Shown here: positions 1 to 8,158 of the stretch, in pieces | Numbering within the stretch: the stretch's first letter is position 1 | Layout of the letters: each line of letters opens with the position of its first letter | NCBI GenBank assembly: GCA_905221605.1 | Contig: CAJNDS010000363.1 | Span: forward strand, 51,001-115,000 | Direction: 5' to 3' | Source of the DNA: Symbiodinium natans | Taxonomy: Eukaryota > Sar > Dinophyceae > Suessiales > Symbiodiniaceae | DNA length: 64,000 nucleotides | Translations under genes and position numbers: made by a program | The notes under the pieces: model-generated | The model's database searches: none | Told to the model about the DNA's origin: nothing | The model's input: only the letters and a program-made list of their open reading frames with translations

Positions 1-259
1 GGCCACAGCTGCTATCAGTTCATATCATAGCAGTGTATGCTTACATTTCATATTGTCGTATTCTTATTTATCGTCTTAGCAGTTTTCTTATTTTACAGAC
101 ATCGTTCTTATCTTGATGGTTATAAGGTCTTTGAACATATTGAAGATGTTGGATTTGTTTCGCTGGTGCACAGCCCTCAAAATTCATGTGCTACTCATCT
201 TCCATAGACGTCTGTGCGAGCACATCAGCGCCCGCTAGAAAAATAGTAGATTGTTATTT
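1..259. other. No gene seen
   Basis: AT-rich opening stretch. I see no convincing coding frame, splice pair or repeat in it. Confidence 0.4.
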
Positions 260-355
260 AGGATGTTCCCCCCTGAAACTAACAGTCCCCAAAAGGGATT
301 ATAATAAGGGGTTACTCTAATCCCTATGAAGGACTGGTAGTACAAGGGGGGAACA
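260..355. mobile_element. MITE family A, diverged copy
   Basis: An imperfect inverted repeat of about 95 bp. The left end GGATGTTCCCCCC faces the right end GGGGGGAACA, and the inner ACTAACAGTCC faces GGACTGGTAGTAC. It matches the copies at 10801, 45624, 59990 and 60219. It has no coding capacity and abuts the telomere-like array on its right. Confidence 0.65.
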
Positions 356-356
356 G

Positions 357-501
357 ACCCTAAACCCTAAACCCTAAACCCTAAACCCTAAACCCTAAAC
401 CCTAAACCCTAAACCCTAAACCCTAAACCCTAAACGCTAAACCCTAAACCCTAAACCCTAAACCCTAAACCCTAAACCCTAAACCCTAAACCCTAAACCC
501 T
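357..501. repeat. Interstitial telomere-like array, CCCTAAA orientation
   Basis: About twenty tandem CCCTAAA units with one variant (CGCTAAA). Because unrelated sequence continues on both sides, it is internal and not a chromosome end. It is followed by a pyrimidine-rich stretch and an AG at 532-533, as at the 3' end of an intron. Confidence 0.95.
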
Positions 502-533
502 ACATTTCATACTCTTCCAACCTTGGACTCCAG

Positions 534-1336
534 GTTTCTCCGTCACGCCGTGGATATGCTGTTGGCTGGCGATGCCGCAGCTGCCGACCGCCCCTTGCTT
601 AGGGTTTAGGGTTTAGGGTTTAGGGTTTAGGGTGCTTGTTCTCTGTGATTCCCCAATGTAGGGGTTTAGGGCTTAGTGGTTTTGGGGGTTTAGGGGTTTT
701 GGGGCTTAGAGTTTTGGGGTTTAGAGGTTCGGGGTTTAGGGGTTTAGGGGTTTAGGGTTTAAGGGTTTAGGGATTCCCCGCTGTTTTGTCCAACTCCGGG
801 CACCGATTCAGAGTCCTTATCTGGCCCGAGTAGTACTTAGTACCTTCAAGGAACACAGCTGTGAACCGGTACGTGCGGGTTGGTTGTTGTAACATGGACA
901 TCCTGTGCTCAGAGCCTCGTGTGCACGTCTGAGCACTCCCTGCACTTTCAGACAGCAAAAGGGCTTTCAGAATCCCATTTGAACCCCTAAACCCCCAAAC
1001 CCCGAAGCCCCTAAACCCCCCAAATTTGTGCATGCACAGCGATGGCTTGCTGTACTTGGCCTAGGCGATGATGCTGATCCCAAGCGCTCGGCCGCATGGG
1101 AGGCCAGTGTGCAGAGTGGCTGTGGAGCAGGAGTGTCCTAGGAGCCTGCCTCTTCTTTTGGGGCGTTCCTTCCTGCATGGGAGCTGCGGTCGAAAGCATT
1201 CAGCGAGCTCGTGGCTGGGATGGCAGGCTGCCCAGAAGAGCATGCAGTCTCTGAAGGGCGACGATCGCCTCTTGACAAGATCTTCAAGAGTCTGCCTGCC
1301 CTGGCTGTCCATCCGGCAATGATTGGAGCACTGTAG
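534..1336 (+). CDS. Split gene, 3' part, unknown function
   Basis: Three exons joined in phase: 534-603, 1040-1110 and 1204-1336 (TAG stop). They read FLRHAVDMLLAGDAAAADR, then RWLAVLGLGDDADPKRSAAW, then a terminal part with EGRRSPLDKIFKSLPALAVH. Intron 1 (604-1039) starts with GTTTAGGG repeats and ends after C-rich repeats. Intron 2 (1111-1203) is GC-AG. No family is recognised, and the 5' end is not seen. The phase agreement across both introns is the main support; a competing frame exists in the last exon. Confidence 0.5.
604..777. repeat. Degenerate TTTAGGG array at a putative intron start
   Basis: Perfect TTTAGGG units at 604-634, then degenerate GTTTAGGGG-type units to 777. In the model above it begins the intron, and its first GT is the donor. 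Confidence 0.85.
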
Positions 1337-1648
1337 GCTTTTTCACGTGTCTCTGATTCTTGCAGCTAGTCGTCACAGTCCTCACATCTGAATCTTGCCT
1401 CAAGCAGGCACAAAAACTGCCAGATCCCAGAAGCAGTCGCGGGACAGTGAAATCTCGCTGTGATCCCAAGGAAGTGACCTTGCAGACTGTCTGCGCTACC
1501 TGCAACAGCGAATAGGCACGGGGAGGGACAAGGTGGGCTAGATTTGGGAGGTTCGCACAGTAGATGCAAAACGCCCAGCCTTTGCCTTTCTTCAGCTTCC
1601 TAGAACCGTGTACAATGTACCCCCTCCCCCCCAACTCCGTACTGGCAG

Positions 1649-2037
1649 CAAAAGAGAGAGTCCGACTTTGTTCCGGCTGTTCTTCTGTGGATTCTTTGAA
1701 GGAGTTCCGCGCGACATGTCCCTCAACGCAGCGAGACGCCTGCGCGGGGAGCTGGGGCCTCTTGGCCAAAGGCGCATGCCAGTCCCTGATAGCCGAGCAT
1801 GGAAGACGTTAGGGTGTAGGGTTTGGGGTCTAGGGTTTAGGTCTTGCTAAGGAATGTTTGCGCCTGGAGGCCCATGAAGAGTTATGAACAGCTGCGATCC
1901 CTGAACCCTAAACCCTCCCTAAACCCTCCCTAAACCCTAAACCCTAAACCCTAAACCCTAAACCCTAAACCCTGAACCCCAAACCCTAAACCCAAAACCC
2001 CTTTTGGAAGCCCAGGAAGATGATCGCAGCGCTGTAA
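1649..2037 (+). CDS. Candidate split gene, unknown function
   Basis: Exon 1649-1807 follows a C-rich tract and an AG and reads TLFRLFFCGFFEGVPRDMSL, then a basic stretch ending DSRAWK. Its donor is GTTAGGG, a degenerate telomeric unit. The C-rich array at 1901-2000 lies in the intron. Exon 2016-2037 joins in phase and gives a short tail ending in TAA. Another frame in the second exon is also open, so the end is uncertain. No function is recognised. Confidence 0.4.
1901..2000. repeat. Interstitial telomere-like array, CCCTAAA orientation
   Basis: CCCTAAA units with CCCTCCCTAAA and CCCCAAA variants, ending 15 bp before a putative AG acceptor. Confidence 0.9.
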
Positions 2038-2361
2038 CGCCGACTCTGACGAAGGCAACGGGCAGCACGGAATCATGTCGGCTCATGTGCTTCGCATCAT
2101 CCTACATTAAGGGGTACCCCCAGAATGGACCCTTATTCTTATCCCTCTAGATAGGCCCCTATATGCTCATATATATAGGGGTATGACTACAGTTTTTGAT
2201 GATTGACCACACTTCAGTTTTTGCAACTTTGTTCAAGGGAACGTTTATACTAGAACCTACGGCAAGGACCCCCCTCCCCCCGACAGAACAGGTATCCCAA
2301 TTTGGAGCAAACCCCAATATCTCTCTCTGACATCTTGTAGGCAGCCTCCTCTTAAAGCAAC

Positions 2362-3227
2362 ATGTCGCAAGTTAACGAGCCGGCAAGGACCCAGCAGAGC
2401 GCTCTGCCCGTCCATGAGTGGCCTAAGATCGTGAAAGTGGCAGTGCCTGTGACTGGCCGCGGCAAGCAGTTGCTCTTCAGGGATTGATGGTTTACCTCTC
2501 CTGAATGCAGCGCACCTTCAGTTGCTGTCTTTGCTTGCCTAGGGCAGCATAGGGCAGCGTTAGCTTTGCGACAATTTTCTGTGGCGCGGCGGGGCTCTGT
2601 TTGATTCTCGCTTGCGCTTGTGCCGTGTGCTTGGCGAGTTGTGCTGGGCAGCAGTTTTCGAGGTCCTGTGCCTGAACAGTGTGTTGAACGTGTTGATTAC
2701 CGCACAATTTTCGACAAAGGCAGCTGCACTGCCAAAACCCGCAGCTGGTAACAGAAAAGGGCAGGCAGTGCGAAGTTGCACAAGATGGCTCGTTCAAGGG
2801 AGCATTTTGTGAGATATTTGACATTGTTGCGTCGTTGTATTCTGGTTATATTGTTAAGTATCATTTCGTTTGTATAAATGCAGAGTTGGTACTCGTAATT
2901 TGGATCCATGAATCAGGGATTGTGTCCATGCGCGGATGCCAGGTCTGCCTCTGTGCCGGGCTATGAAGCTGTGGTGGGGCGTCCCCTTGAGGCGGAGTGT
3001 TCCTACTTTGCAAACCCTAAGTCCCAAACCCTAAACCATAAACCCAAAACCCAAAAGTTGTGCAAAAAAGCTGTTGATAGCTGCGACTCATGACTCAGAT
3101 CGTGTGCAGCTGCAACATGTTCAGCGCGATGGGAGCGTGTTGCTGGAAGATCGCCGTCCTCAGCTTCAGCTATGAAGTCTGGCAAAGCGTGGCCACCTTG
3201 TCCCAGCAAACCAGGAGAATCATCTGA
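2362..3227 (+). CDS. Candidate three-exon gene with trans-splice-like start, unknown function
   Basis: A pyrimidine run ending in TTGTAG at 2340 is followed by a 21-nt leader and ATG 2362, as expected for spliced-leader addition. Exon 2362-2471 begins MSQVNEPARTQQSALPVHEW. Exons 2943-3009 (SASVPGYEAVVGRPLEAECS) and 3099-3227 (TGA) join in phase through GC-AG introns; the second intron holds telomere-like repeats. The last exon is open in all three frames, so its frame is the weakest part. No known family. Confidence 0.4.
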
Positions 3228-3272
3228 AAATCGAGTAATGAGAGGAGGCTATCCGAAGGCAGCCCCTTGATC

Positions 3273-3364
3273 AAGGCAAGCTTCGTCAGAGTCGGATAGA
3301 GGAGGTCGTTCGGACGCAGGCGGACGAAGTAGCATTTCCTTGCGTCCTCTCTGCCTGCTCATGA
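3273..3364 (+). CDS. Candidate terminal exon, unknown
   Basis: After an AG at 3271-3272 one frame reads KLRQSRIEEVVRTQADEVAF and stops at 3362-3364. It is not linked in phase to a neighbour. It could be an alternative end of the gene before it. Confidence 0.25.
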
Positions 3365-3539
3365 CAAGCCGCAAAAAGCTAGGCACCCCTCCGAGGCAAC
3401 GTGTGAGGCCAAGAGGCATATTATATGCAGATTCGGGAGTCTCTCGCAGAGCCCCTCGTGGGCCTCGTAGCGAAAGGGCTACGGCAAAATGATCGAGCCT
3501 TCTCATCATAACTTCTCTTTCTGTTCCTGTCATCCTATG

Positions 3540-3640
3540 TTACATCATTTTGTGACATGTACATAAACATAAATATAAATACAAATAAATAAACAAACAA
3601 ATAAATACACACACATATATATATATATCACCATCATCTT
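3540..3640. repeat. A/T-rich low-complexity tract
   Basis: AAATA and ACAAATAA-like repeats running into (CA)n and (TA)n. The flanking 3365-3717 shows no gene. Confidence 0.8.
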
Positions 3641-3717
3641 TGAATTTTAGTCTCTCATTACGACTACTATATTGCGACGGCTATTGCCTTTGGTATTGTT
3701 GCCTTTACCCTGTCAGG

Positions 3718-3955
3718 TCGAGGTCAAGGCCTTGAGCGAAGAAGGTCGAGCAGTGAACTTCGCGGCGAAAGGATGGCAGGCGACCGACGAGAAACCTCAG
3801 CTCTGAGCGAGGAGCAGCGCGTGCACATCTTCGTTGCAACTTTGTATTCCCGTGGGCAGGCAAGGCAGTTGCAGCACACGGTTGACATGCTGGATGGGGT
3901 TCTCTACGTGGACCGCGGGGTGCTTAGTTGCAGCGGGGCTTGTGTGGCCGGAAGG
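3718..3955 (+). CDS. Candidate exon(s), unknown
   Basis: A strong acceptor (TTGCCTTTACCCTGTCAG) precedes a frame reading VEVKALSEEGRAVNFAAKGW. An overlapping frame downstream reads EQRVHIFVATLYSRGQARQL. They cannot both be one exon, and the join between them is unresolved. Confidence 0.3.
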
Positions 3956-4237
3956 ACTTCGGCAGATCCCTCACACGCCTTCCCGGTCACGTCCGCGGCC
4001 GGCTTTGAATCCTTGGGCAGTTCTCCAACAAAATCCCGCCACTTTTCAGGTCCCTACCTAAGTACCGAGCCTTGCATTTGGGACACCCCGAAAACAGGCC
4101 GCAGCTTAGCAGCTTAGAGAACTGGCCAGGTGCACTTCACACTACAGCTCCCGGTGCCAAGGTATGGAGACAAAGTCTTTCCGTCGAGACAAAGTTGAGG
4201 CGCCCGGCTGCTGGCTGCGAGACGTCTCTCTGCACAT

Positions 4238-4352
4238 GGGGGGTTTACGAAAATAGGGGACCCTCCAAGATAGTGCCCCAAATAGGAGCAATCCCTGATT
4301 ATCAGGACCCCAATAAGGTACCCGTAATTTCGGAGTCCCCACGAACGCCTGT
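4238..4352. mobile_element. MITE family B copy
   Basis: Left end GGGGGGTTTACGAAAATAGG faces right end AATAAGGTACCCGTAATTTC...GGAGTCCCC. It shares both ends with the copy at 44074. The surrounding + strand frame stays open through it and starts GVYENRG, as at 44074. Confidence 0.65.
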
Positions 4353-4585
4353 GCAGCTAGGGGGGTTGAAGAGTGGGGCGATTGCACGGCTGATGTTGAC
4401 TTTGCGGAACGAGAAGGGTGAACAGGCGTGGGGGTGGTTCTAATGGAAGCCCGTTTTCAACGGATGACAATAAACAGAAAATCGAATAATATACAAATAG
4501 TATCACAAAAAGTAGTTGAGCAATGACATAATTTTCAGACTTCGGTTCTGGAAATCGCCGTAGAACCGTTTTGCCTTGGCCAACA

Positions 4586-4676
4586 GCTCTGGCGAGCCTG
4601 GGCTTTTTGACCATCTGCGGCAGGAGGACCTTCCTGAAGGCGTCCCGTATGGAGTGCGAGCAGCGAGGGCAGCAAA
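4586..4676 (+). CDS. Candidate exon, unknown
   Basis: Acceptor CCTTGGCCAACAG, then a frame reading SGEPGLFDHLRQEDLPEGVP and an Ala/Arg-rich tail, ending at a GC donor 40 bp before the TTTAGGG array at 4718. A second frame is also open. Confidence 0.3.
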
Positions 4677-4717
4677 GGCTCGCAGTGCTCTTCATCCCAG
4701 CTCTGCCTTTAGGGCTT

Positions 4718-4778
4718 TCTAGGGTTTAGGGTTTAGGGTTTAGGGTTTAGGGTTTAGGGTTTAGGGTTTAGGGTTTAG
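4718..4778. repeat. Interstitial telomere-like array, TTTAGGG orientation
   Basis: Eight or nine perfect TTTAGGG units. Confidence 0.95.
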
Positions 4779-4912
4779 AATCTTCAAGTAAGGGATGATT
4801 TCATGTTGCCTTCCCTACTACCCTCAGGCCCCGCGATCGAAGCCGGCGACCAGTGCCTCAGCCGCAGCAAGCTGCTGCTGGTACAGGTCCAAGAGACGTG
4901 GCGAAATCCTAA

Positions 4913-5195
4913 CAGAATAGGAGAACGAGAGAATAAGAGAATGATGGAATCATAGAGTAGTAGAATACTAGAATAGTAGATTAATAGGATGGTAGAAGAG
5001 TAGAATAACGAAGCAATAGAATAATTGAACAATGGAATAATGGAATCATAGAATCATAGGATCAAAATCAGAGAATCATAGAATCACAGAATCATAGAAT
5101 AATAGAAGAATGGAACAATCGAAGAATGGAATAATATTGAATAATCGATTACTAGAACAATCGAATAATAGAATAATTGAATAATCGATTAGAGG
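4913..5195. repeat. Degenerate GAATAATA/GAATCATA array
   Basis: About 280 bp of imperfect 8-10-mer repeats (GAATCATA, GAATAATA, GAATAATCGATTA). It is non-coding in appearance and A-rich on the + strand. Confidence 0.85.
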
Positions 5196-5339
5196 AGAAG
5201 CAAACGAACGCGTAGCCAGACACTGTGGCTTCCGACTCTAACATTTACCCCTGAAAGGGTTTAGGGTTTAGGGTTTAGAGCCTGCACCTTCTTTCGGCAG
5301 GAGAGGTGCCTGGTAGAACTCAACTGCTCAAGCATACGT

Positions 5340-5517
5340 GTAGGTGGCTGAATGGGGGCCGGGTGTATGAAGCTGCTCTCGCATACTGTTTCCGGAATCT
5401 TGTTGCCCTCCTGAGGCAAGCGGTCTGCCCGCACCCGCAGATAGCAGCGGATTGGAAATCGACCCAAAAGTGCGAAGATGTCACGGCTGGCTCTGCGTAT
5501 GGCAGCTTGATGCTCTG
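5340..5517 (+). CDS. Candidate exon, unknown
   Basis: The frame reads NGGRVYEAALAYCFRNLVAL and runs to the family C element at 5518. The helical, amphipathic look is the only support; no splice sites are assigned. Confidence 0.25.
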
Positions 5518-5590
5518 CTTGGAGGTTCATGGTACTTATCAACCAATTATAAGTGTACTTATAACCCGCTTATATGCACCCCTCGTGCGA
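5518..5590. mobile_element. MITE family C, left end only
   Basis: GGAGGTTCATGGTACTTAT matches the ends of the elements at 40297 and 58090. No right end is found. Confidence 0.5.
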
Positions 5591-5794
5591 GGCGGGTGTT
5601 GGTCACAGCTGTCCGAGGGCATAGTGTCATGTGACCTGCTTGCGGGGGGTTGGATGGAGTTTGCCATTCCCCCTTATCCAGGAAAAGGTGGTGACTGAGT
5701 GACTTGGGAAAGTAAGTGCCACACGGGTCGCGTCATGCACCTAGTATCTGTAGAGGGATCTGCAGAGAAGCGTGCTCGCCAACATTGGCACACG

Positions 5795-5870
5795 GCCGGG
5801 CACCGCCCAATGCAGAGGCGAGCTTAGTACCTTGATGGGAGACTGTCGGGGGAAGAGCCCTTGTCGCATG
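5795..5870 (+). other. 5S rRNA-like fragment or 5S-derived SINE piece
   Basis: TTAGTACCTTGATGGGAGAC followed by a G-rich stretch resembles the conserved 3' half of eukaryotic 5S rRNA, around the box C promoter and loop E. The matching 5' half is not visible. It is therefore a fragment, a pseudogene or part of a 5S-derived SINE, not a clear functional gene. Confidence 0.4.
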
Positions 5871-6159
5871 AACTTCCGCAAGGCTGGCACGCTGTCTTGC
5901 CCTTAAACCAGCTTGCCGGTGGCGGGCCTGCCTAGTTGTTGTTCTTGCGTCTGCAAGCATGCGCTCTTGCGTAACCGGGCCATTTGCTGGGCTTGGAACG
6001 TTGTTTCCTGGGCTGGGGCGTTCGCCAGCGTGAACTCCAAGTGGAGGGGGCAAGGACGTTTGTGGAGCCCCCTGAGAAGCAGGGAGGGATCGGCGCCTTA
6101 GGCATGGCTTCCTGCAGTCCCACCGCATGCAGCTAGTCGCTTACTCACTCACTCACTCA

Positions 6160-6257
6160 CCCACTTATATGCCCCTTATGTGCCCCAATATGGTTATAAG
6201 TTTAATAAGTACAGTTACAAGTACAGTCATTATTGGTTAATAAGTACCATGATGGAG
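6160..6257. mobile_element. MITE family C relic
   Basis: TTATAAGTTTAATAAGTACAG... ends AATAAGTACCATGATGGAGG, resembling the right end of family C. The left end is degraded. Confidence 0.4.
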
Positions 6258-6582
6258 GTACAGCTGCGTAAAGACATTGTGTGGTCTTGAAGGTTTCGTT
6301 GGAAGGCCAGGTTTGCACGGGGTCCATTCCCACACTCCCCCAAGATGCATTCTGCCCGTAAAAAGGGGAGTTTTAGGGTTTCGGGTTTAGGGTTTTGGGT
6401 TTAGGGTTTGGGGTTTGAGGAAGGTTGGGCAAGTGAATGTCGGGTGGGAGAGATGCAATGTCTGCAGGCTAGAGACTCTTTAGTACTATGAAGCGCATGT
6501 TTGAAGCTGCGCAAAGGGCTTTGTTGCTCGGTATTCTCGACGGTCTGACCTCGGGCCAAAGCTTGCACAAGTGATGACTCTC

Positions 6583-7098
6583 ATGAGCAGCTTTGATGAC
6601 CACAGAACCGCATCCGCCTGCAAGTCCGTGGCAAGCAGCCGAGCCAAGAGAAGCCAGAAACAGCACATCAAGCAACCTTTGACAACCGGCCCTTGCCATG
6701 TCCGACGAGGCGTGTCGGATGTGCTGTGCGCGCGGGATCCGTGACTAGGGAGTCTCCACAGCGCAGCCTTGCGGACAGGAAGCCTCGTTCCAGATTCAAC
6801 TGTCAGACGCAGAGTCCTCCGTATCCCTTGAAGAGGCCAGGAGATGCACCTTGCTTGTGCGTCGGGAGCCGTGGCAGCTGTGGTGCTGTTGGGCCCAGAT
6901 TCTGTTGCAGGGGCCCGGAGCTCTCCATGGGCTGAGCAAAGAGGTGCACCTTCAGCGAACCCGGGGCCCCACCCCGAAACCCTGTCTCTGCCCCGGATGC
7001 TCTCTGCCCGGATGTGCGAGGTGAGTGCACTGCCTGAGGAGATGCAGCATCTTCTGCAGAACTTGCAGGAGTTGAGACAGTTCATGCTCTGGAAATGA
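6583..7098 (+). CDS. Candidate three-exon gene, unknown function
   Basis: ATG 6583 opens MSSFDDHRTASACKSVASSR, a basic Ser-rich start. Exon 6762-6870 reads EASFQIQLSDAESSVSLEEA. Exon 7026-7098 reads LPEEMQHLLQNLQELRQFML and stops at 7096-7098. Phases agree (GC-AG, then GT-AG), but the first intron would be only 34 nt. The last exon is a likely short coiled coil. A 349-codon frame on the opposite strand over this region is probably chance. No family recognised. Confidence 0.4.
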
Positions 7099-7239
7099 GA
7101 GGCAGATTGGCTTACCTGTAGGGTAGGCCTGTGACATGAGAAAAGGTTTACAAAGTAACCTAGCTCTCTCAACCACCAAGTTGCCACCGAATCCCAGAAT
7201 CCAGGAGCAGGTGGGAAGTTTCCCATGTCAGGAGACTCT

Positions 7240-7519
7240 GAACCAGCGGAGGCGTCGTCGATGCGATGAGCACGAGGCTGTTGGTGAAAGCATTTGTGTT
7301 TGTAGGGAACCGCTCGGATGGGCGGCCCCTCTCCGCAGGCCCTCGCGCAACATGCGAAAAGGCGGCGGGAGCATGACGGCCTGGCTCTCAACATGCCCAT
7401 GAAGTGGAGCCTGGAGTTGAAGACTCGGCATCTGAGAGCCGAGGCGCCGCCAAGGCTGCTTGGGACCTGAAGCAGCTGTGCCGCATCAGGGGTCACTGGG
7501 AGTTGTTGGGGATGTTTTA
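7240..7519 (+). CDS. Candidate exons, unknown
   Basis: After CCGCAG at 7336-7341 one frame reads ALAQHAKRRREHDGLALNMP. Further on another frame reads GAAKAAWDLKQLCRIRGHWE and stops at TAA 7517-7519. The join between frames is not resolved. Confidence 0.3.
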
Positions 7520-7618
7520 ACGACGTTTTTGGCACTTTCAGAAGTCAAGAGTCCCCTTTTTGAGCGTTTAGTCTGCTCCGACCAAAGTCTGCTCTGGTCC
7601 CCTGTTTCGTTTGGGCCC

Positions 7619-7632
7619 CTCCCTCTCGCTCG

Positions 7633-7693
<61 letters not shown>
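7619..7693. repeat. (CT)n microsatellite
   Basis: Nearly pure CT repeat. It could act as a long polypyrimidine tract for a downstream acceptor. Confidence 0.95.
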
Positions 7694-7696
<3 letters not shown>

Positions 7697-7801
7697 CCTT
7701 AGCCGACACACTTGCGAGCAGATCTTGCTTGAACGCTCAGCTCTTCTCGAAGATGAGCAAACTCGCCAAGGCTGAGAGAAGTAGCGCTGCTCGCAGTCCA
7801 G

Positions 7802-8008
7802 GTTCCAGAAGGTGCCATCCTTTTGCTGCAACACCTTGGTCATCTTATGTTGAGACAGGAGCCGAGCTCTATAGCGCCCTCCACACTGAGGGTACAAGCA
7901 AGGAGGCTCTCCATGATGTGTGCAGAACTAGACTGGCTATACATGGCCGAGTGGCCACTTGGGAAGGTCCAGCCCACGGCAGTGAAGGCACGCGGCGCGA
8001 CCACCTGA
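7802..8008 (+). CDS. Candidate terminal exon, unknown
   Basis: Acceptor GCTCGCAGTCCAG, then 68 codons beginning VPEGAILLLQHLGHLMLRQE and including MCAELDWLYMAEWPLGK, with stop at 8006-8008. It ends only 150 bp before the next start codon, consistent with tightly packed same-strand genes. A second frame is open across the same stretch. Confidence 0.4.
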   Translation, partial: VPEGAILLLQHLGHLMLRQEPSSIAPSTLRVQARRLSMMCAELDWLYMAEWPLGKVQPTAVKARGATT

Positions 8009-8158
8009 CAAAAAATGCAAGCCCTGCTCCCTCTGCAGCCGGTGAATGTCATGCTCGCGTGAAGTGAGTCTGAAACTTGGGACGTCGGCAGGCCATTTTT
8101 TCCCCAAGGTTCCCCTCCAAAAGAGCTCGGCAGGTTCTCCCCCAGCATCTCATGCCTC

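Noticed and set aside
357-501. True chromosome end
   Set aside because: Unique sequence continues on both sides, and dozens of such arrays occur in both orientations through the window.
767-1033. Minus-strand coding frame (TAVFLEGTKYYSGQIRTLNR)
   Set aside because: Coding-like, but flanked by repeats in the order of a + strand intron; the three phase-matched + exons explain the region better.
6486-7535. 349-codon open frame on the minus strand
   Set aside because: Cys/Arg/Ser-rich, no domain; the + strand holds better spliced exons over the same bases.
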